Origin: an uncultured Anaerolineaceae bacterium
GTDB taxonomy: Bacteria; Chloroflexota; Anaerolineae; Anaerolineales; Anaerolineaceae
Direction: 5' to 3'
DNA length: 64,000 nucleotides
Assembly (NCBI GenBank): GCA_937897615.1
Contig: CALCNO010000201.1
Location: forward strand, 1 to 64,000
This document shows, piece after piece, positions 1 through 8,819 of this stretch. The notes under the pieces were generated by a model. That model was not told the DNA's origin, did no database searches, and saw nothing but the letters and a program-made list of their open reading frames with translations. Both the position numbers and the translations under genes were made by a program. Numbering within the stretch: the first letter of the stretch is position 1; every line of letters starts with the position of its first letter.

Positions 1-709
1 AAGCTGCTACCCTGACAAGAGGCCGCGCAGATTTTTGCAGTTTTTCGAGAGGAACGAGAACGCAAGCTGCTGCACCATCCCCGATGGCAGAGGCATCCAT
101 CAGGTTGATCGGATCGGCAACCATTGGTGCTTTCAAGTATTCTTCAATCGTGGTGGGTTCATGGAAGCGGGCAAAAGGGTTGTGCATGGCATTGCTGTGG
201 GCGTTGACGGCAAAGGGAGCAAAATCCTCTTTTTTCCAGCCGTGCTCATGCATGTAACGGCGCATGATCAGGGCATTCAGTGCCACAAAAGAGAGACCCT
301 GCCCGGCTTCCCAATCGGCGTCGGCAGCGGTGGCCAGCTCAGCGGTGATCTCGTTGCCGGGGCTGTCGGTCATTTTTTCCACACCAACCACCAACGCGGT
401 TTCTTGCTGGCCTGAAGCAATTGCCATCACCCCGGAACGAAAAGCCGCCGCCCCCGAGCTGCACGCAGCCTCAAGGCGAATACCCTCTGCGTAGCGCATC
501 CCGATCCAATCGGCAATGTAAGCACCCAGGTGCTGCTGGTGATTGGCCGAGCCGGACATCATGTTGCCCACGTACACGGCAGCTGTCCTGGTCAACCCGG
601 AATCCAGCAGGGCAGCCAGGGCGGCATCTCCTGCCAGTTCGCGCAGGGATTTTTCCCAGTTTTCGTCGACCCTGGTTTGTCCAATTCCAATAACGGCAAC
701 TTCGCGCAT
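1..709 (-). CDS. Thiolase family protein (acetyl-CoA acetyltransferase / SCP-x type), 3' end beyond window
   Basis: Partial gene; the C-terminal part lies outside the window. The protein begins MREVAVIGIGQTRVDE and contains LEAACSSGAAAF, the thiolase block carrying the nucleophilic cysteine that takes the acyl group. The N-terminal layout resembles the archaeal/SCP-x branch of thiolases rather than the classical FadA/AtoB branch. In archaea and some Chloroflexota these sit beside HMG-CoA synthase and a DUF35 protein and feed the mevalonate pathway; the type 2 IPP isomerase at 48.2 kb would fit that, but this is inference. The ATG at 709 follows an AAAGGA site and a TATAAT box at 744-739. Substrate uncertain. 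Confidence 0.88.
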   Translation of the reverse strand, partial: MREVAVIGIGQTRVDENWEKSLRELAGDAALAALLDSGLTRTAAVYVGNMMSGSANHQQHLGAYIADWIGMRYAEGIRLEAACSSGAAAFRSGVMAIASGQQETALVVGVEKMTDSPGNEITAELATAADADWEAGQGLSFVALNALIMRRYMHEHGWKKEDFAPFAVNAHSNAMHNPFARFHEPTTIEEYLKAPMVADPINLMDASAIGDGAAACVLVPLEKLQKSARPLVRVAA

Positions 710-738
710 AAGTATCCTTTCGTTGTCCCTCAAATTGG

Positions 739-744
739 ATTATA
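739..744 (-). promoter_or_regulatory. -10 box of the thiolase gene
   Basis: TATAAT on the minus strand about 30 nt upstream of the thiolase ATG, leaving a short leader with an AAAGGA ribosome binding site. I see no clear -35 element. Confidence 0.5.
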
Positions 745-800
745 ACTGCGAAGGCTATCAGGAACTATCAATATCCCAAGAGCCGAACTGGAGCGAGGCT

Positions 801-806
801 TATAAT
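801..806 (+). promoter_or_regulatory. -10 box placing CapA-like gene on a leaderless transcript
   Basis: A perfect TATAAT ends 6 nt before the ATG at 813 and no Shine-Dalgarno sequence lies between them. Transcription would start at or next to the start codon. This also argues against the longer upstream reading frame that stays open back to 543. Confidence 0.5.
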
Positions 807-812
807 CAATCT

Positions 813-2489
813 ATGCCAAACCAACATACCTTTCTCTCAAGATGGCTGTCCTTCACCGTTTTTTTGCTTTTCACCTTTTCACTTTTCGGGTGTTCAGTCC
901 TGCCTCTGGCAACTGAAACCCCGGTGATTCCTGCAACGCCAGTTCCAACTGCTACGCCGACCCAGATCCAGCCAGGGGCACTGTATCTGGCGGATGAGAT
1001 TCCTGTTCCCTGGCATGAAGTGCTTGCGCAGCAGACTGAACTGAAATTGGCTGGCTCCTCTGCCGATGCCAGGATGTTCCTTTCCATCATTCCGGCAGCC
1101 GAAGGCCAGGCGGAATATGCTAGTTTTAGCCGGGTTTATGCGGTTGTGGCGGCCTTCCCAACTATTGCCGATGCCGTCACATTAGATGAACTGAAGGGGC
1201 TGTGGGCCGGCAATGCTGGAGATACTTTTACCCAGTTGTTAATGAGTGAGGAAACCGGCCGGCTGCTTCAGGCGGAGTGGGGGAGTGCGGCCTCAGCAAA
1301 CACGGTCACAGTGCTCACTGCAGCCGACCTTCTGGATGCAGCGTGGAAATCTGCAAGCGCGCTTGCCATTATCCCTTTTGAGGAACTCGTGCCGCGCTGG
1401 AAGGTGCTCAAGATTAATGGCGTCAGCCCGCTGGATAAACCGCTGCAGGTGGAAAACTACCCGCTGGCATTCACTTTTCACCTGGTCGGGCAGAAAGGAT
1501 TTGAAAGCGTGGATGGAGGGACCGCAGCGTTGATCGCGGCGGCACTGCCGGCTACAAACCGCGATGAATCCAAAATGACGGTGGTGGTGATGAGCGGTAC
1601 TACTGCACTGGTGCGCACCACTGCCTACAAGATCGAAACCCACGGCGTGGAGTATCCCATTGCGGATATCAAGGATTGGTTCCTTTCTGCGGATGTGCGC
1701 CATGTAAGCAATGAGATTTCCTTTTCTCAGGATTGCCCCGACCCGGACCCCTGGACTACCAGCCTGCGCTTTTGTTCAAAATTGGCATACCTGCCTGTCC
1801 TGCAAGGCCTGGGAATCAATGTGGTGGAACTGACCGGGAATCACCTCAATGACTACGGGGCGGATAAACTGGCTGAAACCATTGCCATTTACAAAGAGAA
1901 CGGCATCCAGTACTTTGGTGGCGGTTTGAATCTTGAGGACGCGCAGCAGCCGTTGGAGATCGTTAACAACGGCAACAAACTGGCGTTTATTGGCTGCAAT
2001 TATGTGGGCCCCAAAAGCGATTTTGCCACCGAGGAGTCTGCCGGTTCTGCCCCTTGCGATTTGGCGGCCTATAATGCCAGGATTGCCGAATTGAAATCGC
2101 AAGGCTATGTGGTTTTTGCCACTTTCCAGCACAATGAAGTTTATGTGTACATGTACGATGAAGCCTACCAGACTGCTTTCATAGATGCGGCACAGGCCGG
2201 CGCGGATGTTGTGCAGGGGTCACAGGCGCATTTTCCAATGGGCTTTGAGTTCTCCGGCAACTCGCTCATTCACTACGGGCTTGGCAATCTTCTTTTTGAC
2301 CAGATGGATTACCCGGTGGTGGGCACCCGCCGCGAGTTTGTTGACCGCCATATTGTGTATGACGGGAAATACATCAATACCGAATTGCTAACAGCCTACC
2401 TGACGGACTGGTCCAGGCCGGTTCCAATGACCAGCGCGGAAAGGGCACAGTTCCTCACGGATATTTTCAAGGCAAGCAAGTTGAAGTAG
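813..2489 (+). CDS. CapA-like lipoprotein (PGA_cap metallophosphatase-like domain)
   Basis: Predicted 558-residue lipoprotein. A hydrophobic signal ends in a lipobox (SLFGC, Cys27), followed by a Thr/Pro-rich linker at about residues 34-52. Residues about 55-280 resemble a periplasmic-binding-protein-like fold (inference from pattern, weak). From about residue 290 the sequence matches the CapA/PgsA family: NEISF, the TGNHLNDYG block at about 341-349 and the GNSLIHYGLGNLLFDQ block. CapA proteins are calcineurin-like folds linked to poly-gamma-glutamate capsule synthesis, but no other capsule genes are nearby, so the substrate is unknown. The frame is open upstream to 543; I chose the ATG at 813 because the signal peptide begins there. 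Confidence 0.82.
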   Translation: MPNQHTFLSRWLSFTVFLLFTFSLFGCSVLPLATETPVIPATPVPTATPTQIQPGALYLADEIPVPWHEVLAQQTELKLAGSSADARMFLSIIPAAEGQAEYASFSRVYAVVAAFPTIADAVTLDELKGLWAGNAGDTFTQLLMSEETGRLLQAEWGSAASANTVTVLTAADLLDAAWKSASALAIIPFEELVPRWKVLKINGVSPLDKPLQVENYPLAFTFHLVGQKGFESVDGGTAALIAAALPATNRDESKMTVVVMSGTTALVRTTAYKIETHGVEYPIADIKDWFLSADVRHVSNEISFSQDCPDPDPWTTSLRFCSKLAYLPVLQGLGINVVELTGNHLNDYGADKLAETIAIYKENGIQYFGGGLNLEDAQQPLEIVNNGNKLAFIGCNYVGPKSDFATEESAGSAPCDLAAYNARIAELKSQGYVVFATFQHNEVYVYMYDEAYQTAFIDAAQAGADVVQGSQAHFPMGFEFSGNSLIHYGLGNLLFDQMDYPVVGTRREFVDRHIVYDGKYINTELLTAYLTDWSRPVPMTSAERAQFLTDIFKASKLK

Positions 2490-2499
2490 TCGCTGGAAG

Positions 2500-2901
2500 T
2501 TATGGCTTATCGGGAGGTTCTAGCAAAGTGATGCGGGGAAAACATAGAATTTCTGCAGTTTCTCCGCTATGCTGCACTCGGTTGACCTCTTTTAGAAGTT
2601 GATCGATTTGTGCGATTATCTGCGCGACATCAACAGGACGCAGTATGCCTTGATATGGCAGCAGGTTCTTTTTTGCTCGCAGGAGCACGGTGATAGCGCC
2701 ATTCCAGTTTTTGCGGTCAGCGTGATAGCAGCCTACACTAAACTGGATGAGACCCTGCACCAGAGCCTTGCGTGGAGAGCTATCTGACCTCCAGGCAGTT
2801 TCGAGGAGTTCATGCGCTTCAAAGAATTCCTCTTTATTGAAGCAGTCCAACCCTTGTCGGATCAAGGCGTTGATCTGTTGAGCGGGTAAAACGTTCGTCA
2901 T
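2500..2901 (-). CDS. DUF309 family protein
   Basis: A 133-residue soluble helical protein. The block FNKEEFFEAHELLETAWR (residues 21-38) followed by LVQGLIQFSVGCYHADRKNW is the signature of DUF309, whose conserved His and Glu residues suggest a metal or ligand site. The biochemical role of the family is not established. It is transcribed convergently with the CapA-like gene, 10 bases apart, and divergently from the aminotransferase. Confidence 0.8.
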   Translation of the reverse strand: MTNVLPAQQINALIRQGLDCFNKEEFFEAHELLETAWRSDSSPRKALVQGLIQFSVGCYHADRKNWNGAITVLLRAKKNLLPYQGILRPVDVAQIIAQIDQLLKEVNRVQHSGETAEILCFPRITLLEPPDKP

Positions 2902-2970
2902 TTTTTCTCACTGCATTGTAATTTATGATAGGATTTAATCAAGCAATAGAGACCAGGAAAAAGAGGCTGT

Positions 2971-4317
2971 ATGATTGAATTACCCGATAGCGAAATCCTT
3001 CCTCTGTCAATGGAACACAATTTTTGGACGTGGTCTGCACAGTCCAAAGTGAATCCCATCCCTGTCACCAGGGCGAAGGGAGTATATTTTTGGGATACCA
3101 GCGGAAAACGTTACCTGGACTTTAATTCCATGACCATGTGCGTCAATATTGGGCACGGCGATGAGCGCGTGATCAATGCCATTGCCGACCAGGCGCGCGA
3201 ATTGAGTTATGCCGGGCCGGGCATGGCCACAAAACCCCGGGCGATGCTTGGCAAAAAGCTGACCGAGATCGTTCCCAAAGGATTGACAAAATTCCTTTAC
3301 ACCCTGGGCGGAGCGGACGCCAATGAAAACGCTGTCAAGTTTGCACGGGCGTATACCGGGAAGCATAAGATCCTCACACGGTACCGTTCTTATCACGGAG
3401 CGTCTTACGGCGCCATTGCATTAACTGGCGATCCCCGGCGCTATGCCTGGGAGCCTACGGTGATGCCCGGCGTGGTGCACTTTCTTGACCCGTACAAATA
3501 CCGTTCAACTTTTCATCGCCTGAACCAGGAAATTTCCGATGAGCAGTTTAGTGTTGATTACCTCAACCATCTGGAAGAGGTGATCTTAAGCGAAGGCCCG
3601 GGGAACATCGCGGCAGTGATGCTGGAATCGGTGACGGGAACGAATGGGGTTATCATCCCGCCACCGGGCTATCTGCCGGGGGTGCGCGAACTGTGTAACA
3701 AATACGATATCCTTCTCATTGCCGACGAGGTGATGAGTGGCTTTGGGCGCACCGGCCGGTGGTTTGCGGTTGACCATTGGAATGTGATCCCGGACATTAT
3801 GACCATGGCCAAGGGACTCACTTCGGCGTATGCGCCACTGGGAGCGGTGGCGATGAAGCCAGAGATCGCCGCTACCTTCAACGATCACGTGTTTGAAGGG
3901 GGACTGACCTACAATGGGCATCCCATCTCTCTGGCGGCGGCTGTTGCCAACATTGAGGTGATGCAATCAGATCATCTGGTCGAAAAGGCCAGTGCCACCG
4001 GCCAGGTGATGGCTGAGATGATGGCTGAACTGGTGGACCGGCATCCCTCGGTTGGTGAGGTGCGTTCGATTGGCATGTTTGGCGCCATTGAACTGGTGAA
4101 AGACCGCAAGACGCGCGAGCCTGCTGCGCCTTTTGCCGGCTCCAGCCCCGAAATGGCAGCCCTGAAAAAAAACCTTCTGGAGAACGGATTATACTTATAC
4201 ACCCATTGGAATCTGCTTCTGGTCATTCCCCCGCTGATTATGACGCAGGAGCAGTTGGCAGAGGGGTTTGCCATTATCGACAAGGGTTTGGCGATTACCG
4301 ATAAACTGTGCAAATAA
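2971..4317 (+). CDS. Class III pyridoxal-phosphate aminotransferase
   Basis: 448 residues, the usual length for the aspartate aminotransferase family class III (omega-amino acid:pyruvate type). It shows the cofactor motif LIADEVMSGFGRTGRWFA and the Schiff-base lysine in MAKGLTSAYAPLGA (about Lys281). The N-terminal block FWTWSAQSKVNPIPVTRAKG and the ending with ALKKNLLENGLYLYTHWN resemble enzymes annotated as beta-alanine/taurine/GABA:pyruvate aminotransferases. The exact amino donor cannot be read from sequence. An AAAGAGG site precedes the ATG. trxB follows after 9 bases, so the two are probably cotranscribed. Confidence 0.88.
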   Translation: MIELPDSEILPLSMEHNFWTWSAQSKVNPIPVTRAKGVYFWDTSGKRYLDFNSMTMCVNIGHGDERVINAIADQARELSYAGPGMATKPRAMLGKKLTEIVPKGLTKFLYTLGGADANENAVKFARAYTGKHKILTRYRSYHGASYGAIALTGDPRRYAWEPTVMPGVVHFLDPYKYRSTFHRLNQEISDEQFSVDYLNHLEEVILSEGPGNIAAVMLESVTGTNGVIIPPPGYLPGVRELCNKYDILLIADEVMSGFGRTGRWFAVDHWNVIPDIMTMAKGLTSAYAPLGAVAMKPEIAATFNDHVFEGGLTYNGHPISLAAAVANIEVMQSDHLVEKASATGQVMAEMMAELVDRHPSVGEVRSIGMFGAIELVKDRKTREPAAPFAGSSPEMAALKKNLLENGLYLYTHWNLLLVIPPLIMTQEQLAEGFAIIDKGLAITDKLCK

Positions 4318-4326
4318 AGGTGGAGC

Positions 4327-5256
4327 ATGACTGAAGAGAAAAAGATCGAAAAACTAATCATTATTGGTGCCGGCCCGGCGGGCTCATCTGCCGCCCTTTA
4401 CGGTGCCAGAGCCGAGCTTTCGCCACTGGTGATTACAGGTATTCAACCCGGTGGACAGGCTTCGTTAACAAACGTTATTGAGAACTATCCGGGTTTTCCG
4501 GAAGGGGTTGGCGGTGCTGACCTTGGCAACCTTTTCCAGAAACAGGCGGAGCGCTTTGGCGCGCGCTATGAATTTGATACGATCGTGTCTGTTGATTTTA
4601 ATCAGCGCCCGTTTGTGGTGAAGACATACAGCTCAACATACTATGCCGAGAGCGTAATCATTGCCACCGGTGCCAGCAGCGTTTTGCTCAATGTGCCCGG
4701 CGAGTCCCAGTTGGTGGGTTCGGGCGTATCCTATTGTGCCACCTGTGATGGCTGGTTCTTCAAGGAGAAAAAGGTTGCGGTGGTTGGCGGCGGCGATAGC
4801 GCGCTGGAAGAGGCCTTGTTCTTAACCCGCTATGTCAGCGAGATTTTGTTGATTCACCGCCGCGATGAATTCCGGGCCGGTGCTTTGCTGCAGAAACGTG
4901 TCCATGAGAACCCTAAGATCAAGTTGGTGCTCAACTCGGTAGTGAAGTCCATCAACGGAACCGAAAAGGTCAACTCGGTTACTATCGAGAATGTTAAAAC
5001 CGGTCAGCAGGAACAACTAACTGTGGATGGCATTTTCATTTTCATCGGCCATAAACCGAACAATGACCTCTACACTGGCCAGTTGGCGATTGATGAAAAA
5101 GGATTTATTGTGGTTGACAAGAAAATGCAAACGAGCATCCCCGGCGTGTACGCTGCCGGCGAGGCTGCCGATTCAGAGTTCAAGCAGGTGATCACTTCTG
5201 CCGGGATGGGGGCAGCGGCGGCCATTGAGGCAAGCCGATTCCTTGCTGATAAATAA
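4327..5256 (+). CDS. trxB: Thioredoxin-disulfide reductase
   Basis: 309-residue flavoprotein that uses NADPH to reduce thioredoxin. The FAD dinucleotide motif GAGPAGSSAALYGAR lies near residue 14, the redox pair is Cys137-Ala-Thr-Cys140 (SYCATCDG), and the NADPH Rossmann motif is GGGDSALEEALFL. The C-terminal FAD block ends in GEAADSEFKQVITSAGMGAAAA. Domain order and length are standard for low-molecular-weight TrxB. A GGTGGAG site precedes the ATG, and a strong hairpin terminator follows the stop codon directly. Confidence 0.95.
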   Translation: MTEEKKIEKLIIIGAGPAGSSAALYGARAELSPLVITGIQPGGQASLTNVIENYPGFPEGVGGADLGNLFQKQAERFGARYEFDTIVSVDFNQRPFVVKTYSSTYYAESVIIATGASSVLLNVPGESQLVGSGVSYCATCDGWFFKEKKVAVVGGGDSALEEALFLTRYVSEILLIHRRDEFRAGALLQKRVHENPKIKLVLNSVVKSINGTEKVNSVTIENVKTGQQEQLTVDGIFIFIGHKPNNDLYTGQLAIDEKGFIVVDKKMQTSIPGVYAAGEAADSEFKQVITSAGMGAAAAIEASRFLADK

Positions 5257-5287
5257 AAAGAACCCCGGAAAAAATCCGGGGTTCTTT
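5257..5287. terminator. Bidirectional rho-independent terminator between trxB and the LysM gene
   Basis: Perfect 13-bp inverted repeat (AAAGAACCCCGGA / TCCGGGGTTCTTT) with a 5-nt A loop and T/A runs on both sides. It serves two convergent genes. Confidence 0.9.
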
Positions 5288-5296
5288 TCTTAAGCA

Positions 5297-6448
5297 TTAG
5301 GGGGTTGGTGTGCTTGCTCCGCCTGTTCCAGACCAACCGAAGACGCGGAAGGCACTGGTGGTTCCATAAACTTCGTAAATTGCCTGCCCGTCGCTTGTGG
5401 AGCCGGTTTGGCGTACCGGTACCACCCACCAGCGGAAGACATGCACTGAATTGTCAACCGGGCGCAGGCTCGCCGGAACGGTGAATTTCGTATCCGTTAC
5501 ATACTGGGTGATTTTCTTGGTTTCGCCCGAAGTGACATCAACAACGGTAACAGCGTAACGCTCGCCCTCTCGCAGCGTACCGACCGAGGACCACTGTAGG
5601 GTGATGGTGTCCGAAATATTGTTGTAGACAATACCATCCGCCGGCAGCAGCAGGCTGGGGGCGCCGTAAGGCGGCGGGAGCGTGGGGGTGGGGGTTGGCC
5701 CCGCAGTGGGCATCCTTTCGCACAGTGGGAGCGATAGATACATTCCCAGCATTACATTATCGGAAGGGAGGTTGTTGTAGGTCTTGATGGAGGTGACGCT
5801 GATATTGTAATTGGCGGAAATTGAACTGAGCGTGTCGTTTTCCTTGACCTGGTAAGTGATGTTACCGCAAGCCTGGGCGGTAGCCTCAGCTGCGCTGAGG
5901 GTGGCGGTAGGCAAGGAGGTTGGCGTAGAAGTGGGGATGGGGATCAGAAGTTTCTGCCCAACGCTCAACACACCACAATCAGTAGGCAGGTTGTTCAATG
6001 CGACAATGCTTTGCACACTTACGTTGTACTGCAGGGCGATTGAACTGCACACCTCGTTGGCTACAACGACATGCTCTTTGGGCGGCAACGGGGTTGTTGT
6101 TGGAGCCTGGGTGGGTTCGATGGTCGGGGTAGGGGTGCCCGTGCTGGTGGGTGTGAGCGTAACTGTTGGCGTGACTGTGGGGGTGGTCACCCGTCCTGTC
6201 GATTGCAGGATGAGGAAGATCAGCGCAGCGCCCAGGCCAAGCACCAGTATGACCAGGCCAATTGCAGCCGGCAGGCTCAGTTTTAGTTCTGGCAATTTAG
6301 GAGCTTGCACAGGCGATGAAGAGGCTGCCGTTTTTGGGCTGTTGGTAAAGGTTCGGCCACAGACCAGACAACGAGTGGCATTTTCGCTTAACCGTGTGCC
6401 GCAGGTGGGGCACACTCGATTACTTGAAGTTGTAGATTCAGGACTCAT
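5297..6448 (-). CDS. Membrane-anchored LysM protein with N-terminal zinc ribbon
   Basis: 383 residues in a clear domain order. Residues 13-32 form a zinc-ribbon (CPTC...CLVC). A transmembrane helix lies at about 58-82, then a Thr/Pro-rich spacer at about 88-123. Two LysM repeats follow (about 128-172 and 192-240; the second starts YQVKENDTLSSISANYN). A second Pro-rich linker leads to a C-terminal beta-rich domain of about 115 residues. The LysM domains should lie outside the membrane and bind peptidoglycan or related glycans. The zinc ribbon stays cytoplasmic, so the protein may connect wall state to the cytoplasm; that last point is inference. Confidence 0.85.
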   Translation of the reverse strand: MSPESTTSSNRVCPTCGTRLSENATRCLVCGRTFTNSPKTAASSSPVQAPKLPELKLSLPAAIGLVILVLGLGAALIFLILQSTGRVTTPTVTPTVTLTPTSTGTPTPTIEPTQAPTTTPLPPKEHVVVANEVCSSIALQYNVSVQSIVALNNLPTDCGVLSVGQKLLIPIPTSTPTSLPTATLSAAEATAQACGNITYQVKENDTLSSISANYNISVTSIKTYNNLPSDNVMLGMYLSLPLCERMPTAGPTPTPTLPPPYGAPSLLLPADGIVYNNISDTITLQWSSVGTLREGERYAVTVVDVTSGETKKITQYVTDTKFTVPASLRPVDNSVHVFRWWVVPVRQTGSTSDGQAIYEVYGTTSAFRVFGWSGTGGASTPTP

Positions 6449-6485
6449 ATTTCCATCGATTCTTTTTTAGGTTATTGAAGTGAAA

Positions 6486-6494
6486 ATTATAACA
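6486..6494 (-). promoter_or_regulatory. Extended -10 promoter of the LysM gene
   Basis: TGTTATAAT on the minus strand, about 37 nt upstream of the LysM gene start. It stands nearly back to back with the hemW -10 box on the other strand. Confidence 0.5.
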
Positions 6495-6530
6495 TCACAA
6501 GTGTAGCAACTTTGCATAGAGGCAAGGCTG

Positions 6531-6539
6531 TGTTATTCT
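6531..6539 (+). promoter_or_regulatory. Extended -10 promoter of hemW (leaderless)
   Basis: TGTTATTCT ends 7 nt before the hemW ATG at 6547 and no Shine-Dalgarno site is present, so the transcript would begin at or next to the start codon. Confidence 0.45.
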
Positions 6540-6546
6540 TTCAATT

Positions 6547-7746
6547 ATGTCAACCAGTTTGTATCTGCATATTCCTTTTTGCACCACCCGGTGCGGTTAC
6601 TGTGATTTTAACACATATGCTGGCCTCAATCATTTGATCCCGCAATATGTGGAAGCCCTCTGCAAAGAGTTGCAATTCTATCCTAACACGAGCGCAGAGC
6701 CTGTCGCTGTTCACACGATCTACTTTGGCGGGGGCACTCCTTCGTTGTTGCCAGCAGAAGCCTATACCAGGATTCTGGCAGCGATCAGAGAGGCTTACGA
6801 TGTTCTTTCAGGTGCTGAAATTACTTTGGAAGCCAACCCTGGCTCGGTTTCGCCAGAATACATGGCAAAATTGCACAGCTTAGGGTTCAATCGTATTAGC
6901 CTGGGGATGCAATCTGCCCATCCGGCAGAACTGGCTTTGCTCAACCGCAAGCATGATTTTGACCAAGTCTCAAACGGTGTACACTGGGCAAAGGATGCCG
7001 GGTTTGAACATATCAGCCTCGACCTAATCTTCGGTATTCCGGGGCAGACGCTGGAATCCTGGCAACAATCTCTGCAAATGGCACTGGGTTTACCCGTTGA
7101 CCATTTGTCTTTGTATTCACTGACAGTTGAAGAGGGAACGCCGCTTTTTCAGCAGGTGGCTTCCGGGCAGGTGGCGCCGCCGGACGAAGACCTGGCTGGC
7201 GAGATGTATGCGCTGGCGATGGAAGCTCTACCGAAGTGGGGTTTTTCCCAGTATGAGATTTCAAACTGGGCTGTAAACCCCAGTGCACGGTCTATTCACA
7301 ATATGCAATACTGGCGCTGCGATCCTTATCTGGGGATTGGCGCAGGGGCGCACGGTTACTTTGGCCATTACCGCTACGAAAATACTGCAGGAATTGCGCC
7401 GTATATCCTGGCGATGCAAAAGCAAGCTGAACCGCTTTTGCTCAAATGCCCTGTTCAGGCGAACGGAAACTACTTGACCCTATGGGATGAAATGCAAGAA
7501 TTCATGATGCTGGGGCTGCGTCTCACGGAAGATGGAGTTTCAAGCGCCGAATTTTCTGCACGCTTTGGATATTCCCTCGAGGAGTTGTTTCACAGGCAGT
7601 TAACGCAGCTATTTCATCAGGAACTTCTTGAAAAGCATCCTACAGCTGCTGATCGCCTGCGCGTAACGCAAAAAGGGATCCGCTTTGGCAACCGGGTCTT
7701 TGCCGCATTTGTAGGGAATAAAAAGCCAGCTGTGCTTGGGGATTAA
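6547..7746 (+). CDS. hemW: Radical SAM heme chaperone HemW (coproporphyrinogen III oxidase-like)
   Basis: 399 residues. The radical SAM cluster motif is Cys12-x3-Cys16-x2-Cys19 (IPFCTTRCGYCDFN), followed by the glycine-rich SAM block YFGGGTPSLL and by RISLGMQS. The C-terminal HemN-like domain contains QYEISNWA. HemW proteins resemble oxygen-independent coproporphyrinogen oxidase HemN but bind heme and deliver it to apoproteins. The CxxxCxYCDF form, without the extra cysteine of HemN, favours HemW. No other heme gene is in the window, so function rests on family resemblance. Confidence 0.88.
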   Translation: MSTSLYLHIPFCTTRCGYCDFNTYAGLNHLIPQYVEALCKELQFYPNTSAEPVAVHTIYFGGGTPSLLPAEAYTRILAAIREAYDVLSGAEITLEANPGSVSPEYMAKLHSLGFNRISLGMQSAHPAELALLNRKHDFDQVSNGVHWAKDAGFEHISLDLIFGIPGQTLESWQQSLQMALGLPVDHLSLYSLTVEEGTPLFQQVASGQVAPPDEDLAGEMYALAMEALPKWGFSQYEISNWAVNPSARSIHNMQYWRCDPYLGIGAGAHGYFGHYRYENTAGIAPYILAMQKQAEPLLLKCPVQANGNYLTLWDEMQEFMMLGLRLTEDGVSSAEFSARFGYSLEELFHRQLTQLFHQELLEKHPTAADRLRVTQKGIRFGNRVFAAFVGNKKPAVLGD

Positions 7747-7747
7747 C

Positions 7748-8794
7748 TTAATAAACCAGTACCTGTGTGCCCAGGCCGATGGTGGTCATCTTTGTTAAGT
7801 CCACCTGCGGGGTCACCCAGCGGAACAGCCATTTGGCTTCTTCCGTTTTCATGTTGACGCACCCGTGGCTCATCTGCACGCCAAAATTCTGATGCCAGTA
7901 AGTGCCGTGGAAAGCCACTCCGGTTTCCGGTTCAAAGAAAGATACCCAGGGCACTCCGGGGATGATGTAGGCCTCAGGGTCGAAAACGATTTGCCCGCCG
8001 CCCATGTGCTTGGAAGGCATTTTGGTCTGCACAAAGAAATTGCCGGTAGGGGTTTTCCAGGTCGTCTCGTTCGGCGGGGTGTAATCCAGCCCGGAAGAGA
8101 TCCGGGTATGGAGAACGATCTTGCCATCCTCGTATGCTGTAAGCTCCTGTTTTGCCAGCGAAACCTCAATGTACTTTTTGTCCGGCGACACATCGGGGGA
8201 GATTGGTGTGACCTCAGCCGGGTCGATAAAACGTAAATGCTCAGCGCGTACGTAGTAATCCAGGTTGGTATCATATTTCAGCATTTCATCGCGGATACGG
8301 TACCAGGCTTCGCCGTCCGGTCCCTCGGTAAGGCCTACAACCCAGTGAAGAGAACCGTAATAGAGCCGATAAAGCTGGGTCCAGTTACCCTGTTTACGCA
8401 ACAGATAGCTCTGTGTGTAGGGTACAGTTACCTCGGCGAGGTGCAGCCCTTCGGATACCTTGGAAGGAACGCTGTTCAATTGCACGTTGACCTTTTGTAC
8501 CCGCGCGCAATGAATATAGCCGCCCCATACCCGATACCACAATGGATTGTATTGGGGGGCCTTGTCAGATTCCACTTCGTAGTAGATGTTGACCACTTCG
8601 TCACGGAAGCGCTGAAAATTGATCTTGCTGTTTTCATCCGGTTGGTTGTACACACTCACCGAGGTGTTGGCAACACGCAGCAATTCGTCACCGTTCTGGT
8701 ATTGTTGGAAAAGGTGCTGCGGTTTAAATGCCAGACCCGCAGCGCCAAGGCTTGCAAGTTTCAAAAAATCGCGGCGCGATAAATTAGGACTCAT
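7748..8794 (-). CDS. L,D-transpeptidase (YkuD) with Tat signal
   Basis: 348 residues, exported. The N-terminus (SRRDFLKLASLGAAGLAF) is a twin-arginine signal. The C-terminal third is a YkuD domain with the catalytic region HGTYWHQNFG...SHGCVNM, containing the Cys that forms the acyl-enzyme and the conserved His and Gly residues. Such enzymes make 3-3 cross-links in peptidoglycan or attach proteins to it. The middle segment, about residues 35-210, looks like two SH3-like wall-binding repeats (weak). The frame is open to 8869, but the ATG at 8794 starts the Tat signal and follows an extended -10 box. Confidence 0.88.
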   Translation of the reverse strand: MSPNLSRRDFLKLASLGAAGLAFKPQHLFQQYQNGDELLRVANTSVSVYNQPDENSKINFQRFRDEVVNIYYEVESDKAPQYNPLWYRVWGGYIHCARVQKVNVQLNSVPSKVSEGLHLAEVTVPYTQSYLLRKQGNWTQLYRLYYGSLHWVVGLTEGPDGEAWYRIRDEMLKYDTNLDYYVRAEHLRFIDPAEVTPISPDVSPDKKYIEVSLAKQELTAYEDGKIVLHTRISSGLDYTPPNETTWKTPTGNFFVQTKMPSKHMGGGQIVFDPEAYIIPGVPWVSFFEPETGVAFHGTYWHQNFGVQMSHGCVNMKTEEAKWLFRWVTPQVDLTKMTTIGLGTQVLVY

Positions 8795-8803
8795 AGTGTC
8801 TGA

Positions 8804-8812
8804 ATTATACCA
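8804..8812 (-). promoter_or_regulatory. Extended -10 promoter of the L,D-transpeptidase gene
   Basis: TGGTATAAT on the minus strand; the hexamer ends 9 nt before the ATG, implying a leader of only a few bases. It lies in the 25-base gap after the nuclease gene, so the transpeptidase can be expressed apart from the repair operon upstream. Confidence 0.55.
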
Positions 8813-8819
8813 GCCTTGC

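Noticed and set aside
543..812. In-frame N-terminal extension of the CapA-like protein
   Set aside because: It overlaps the thiolase start on the other strand and adds a non-homologous stretch before an obvious signal peptide; a -10 box lies inside it.
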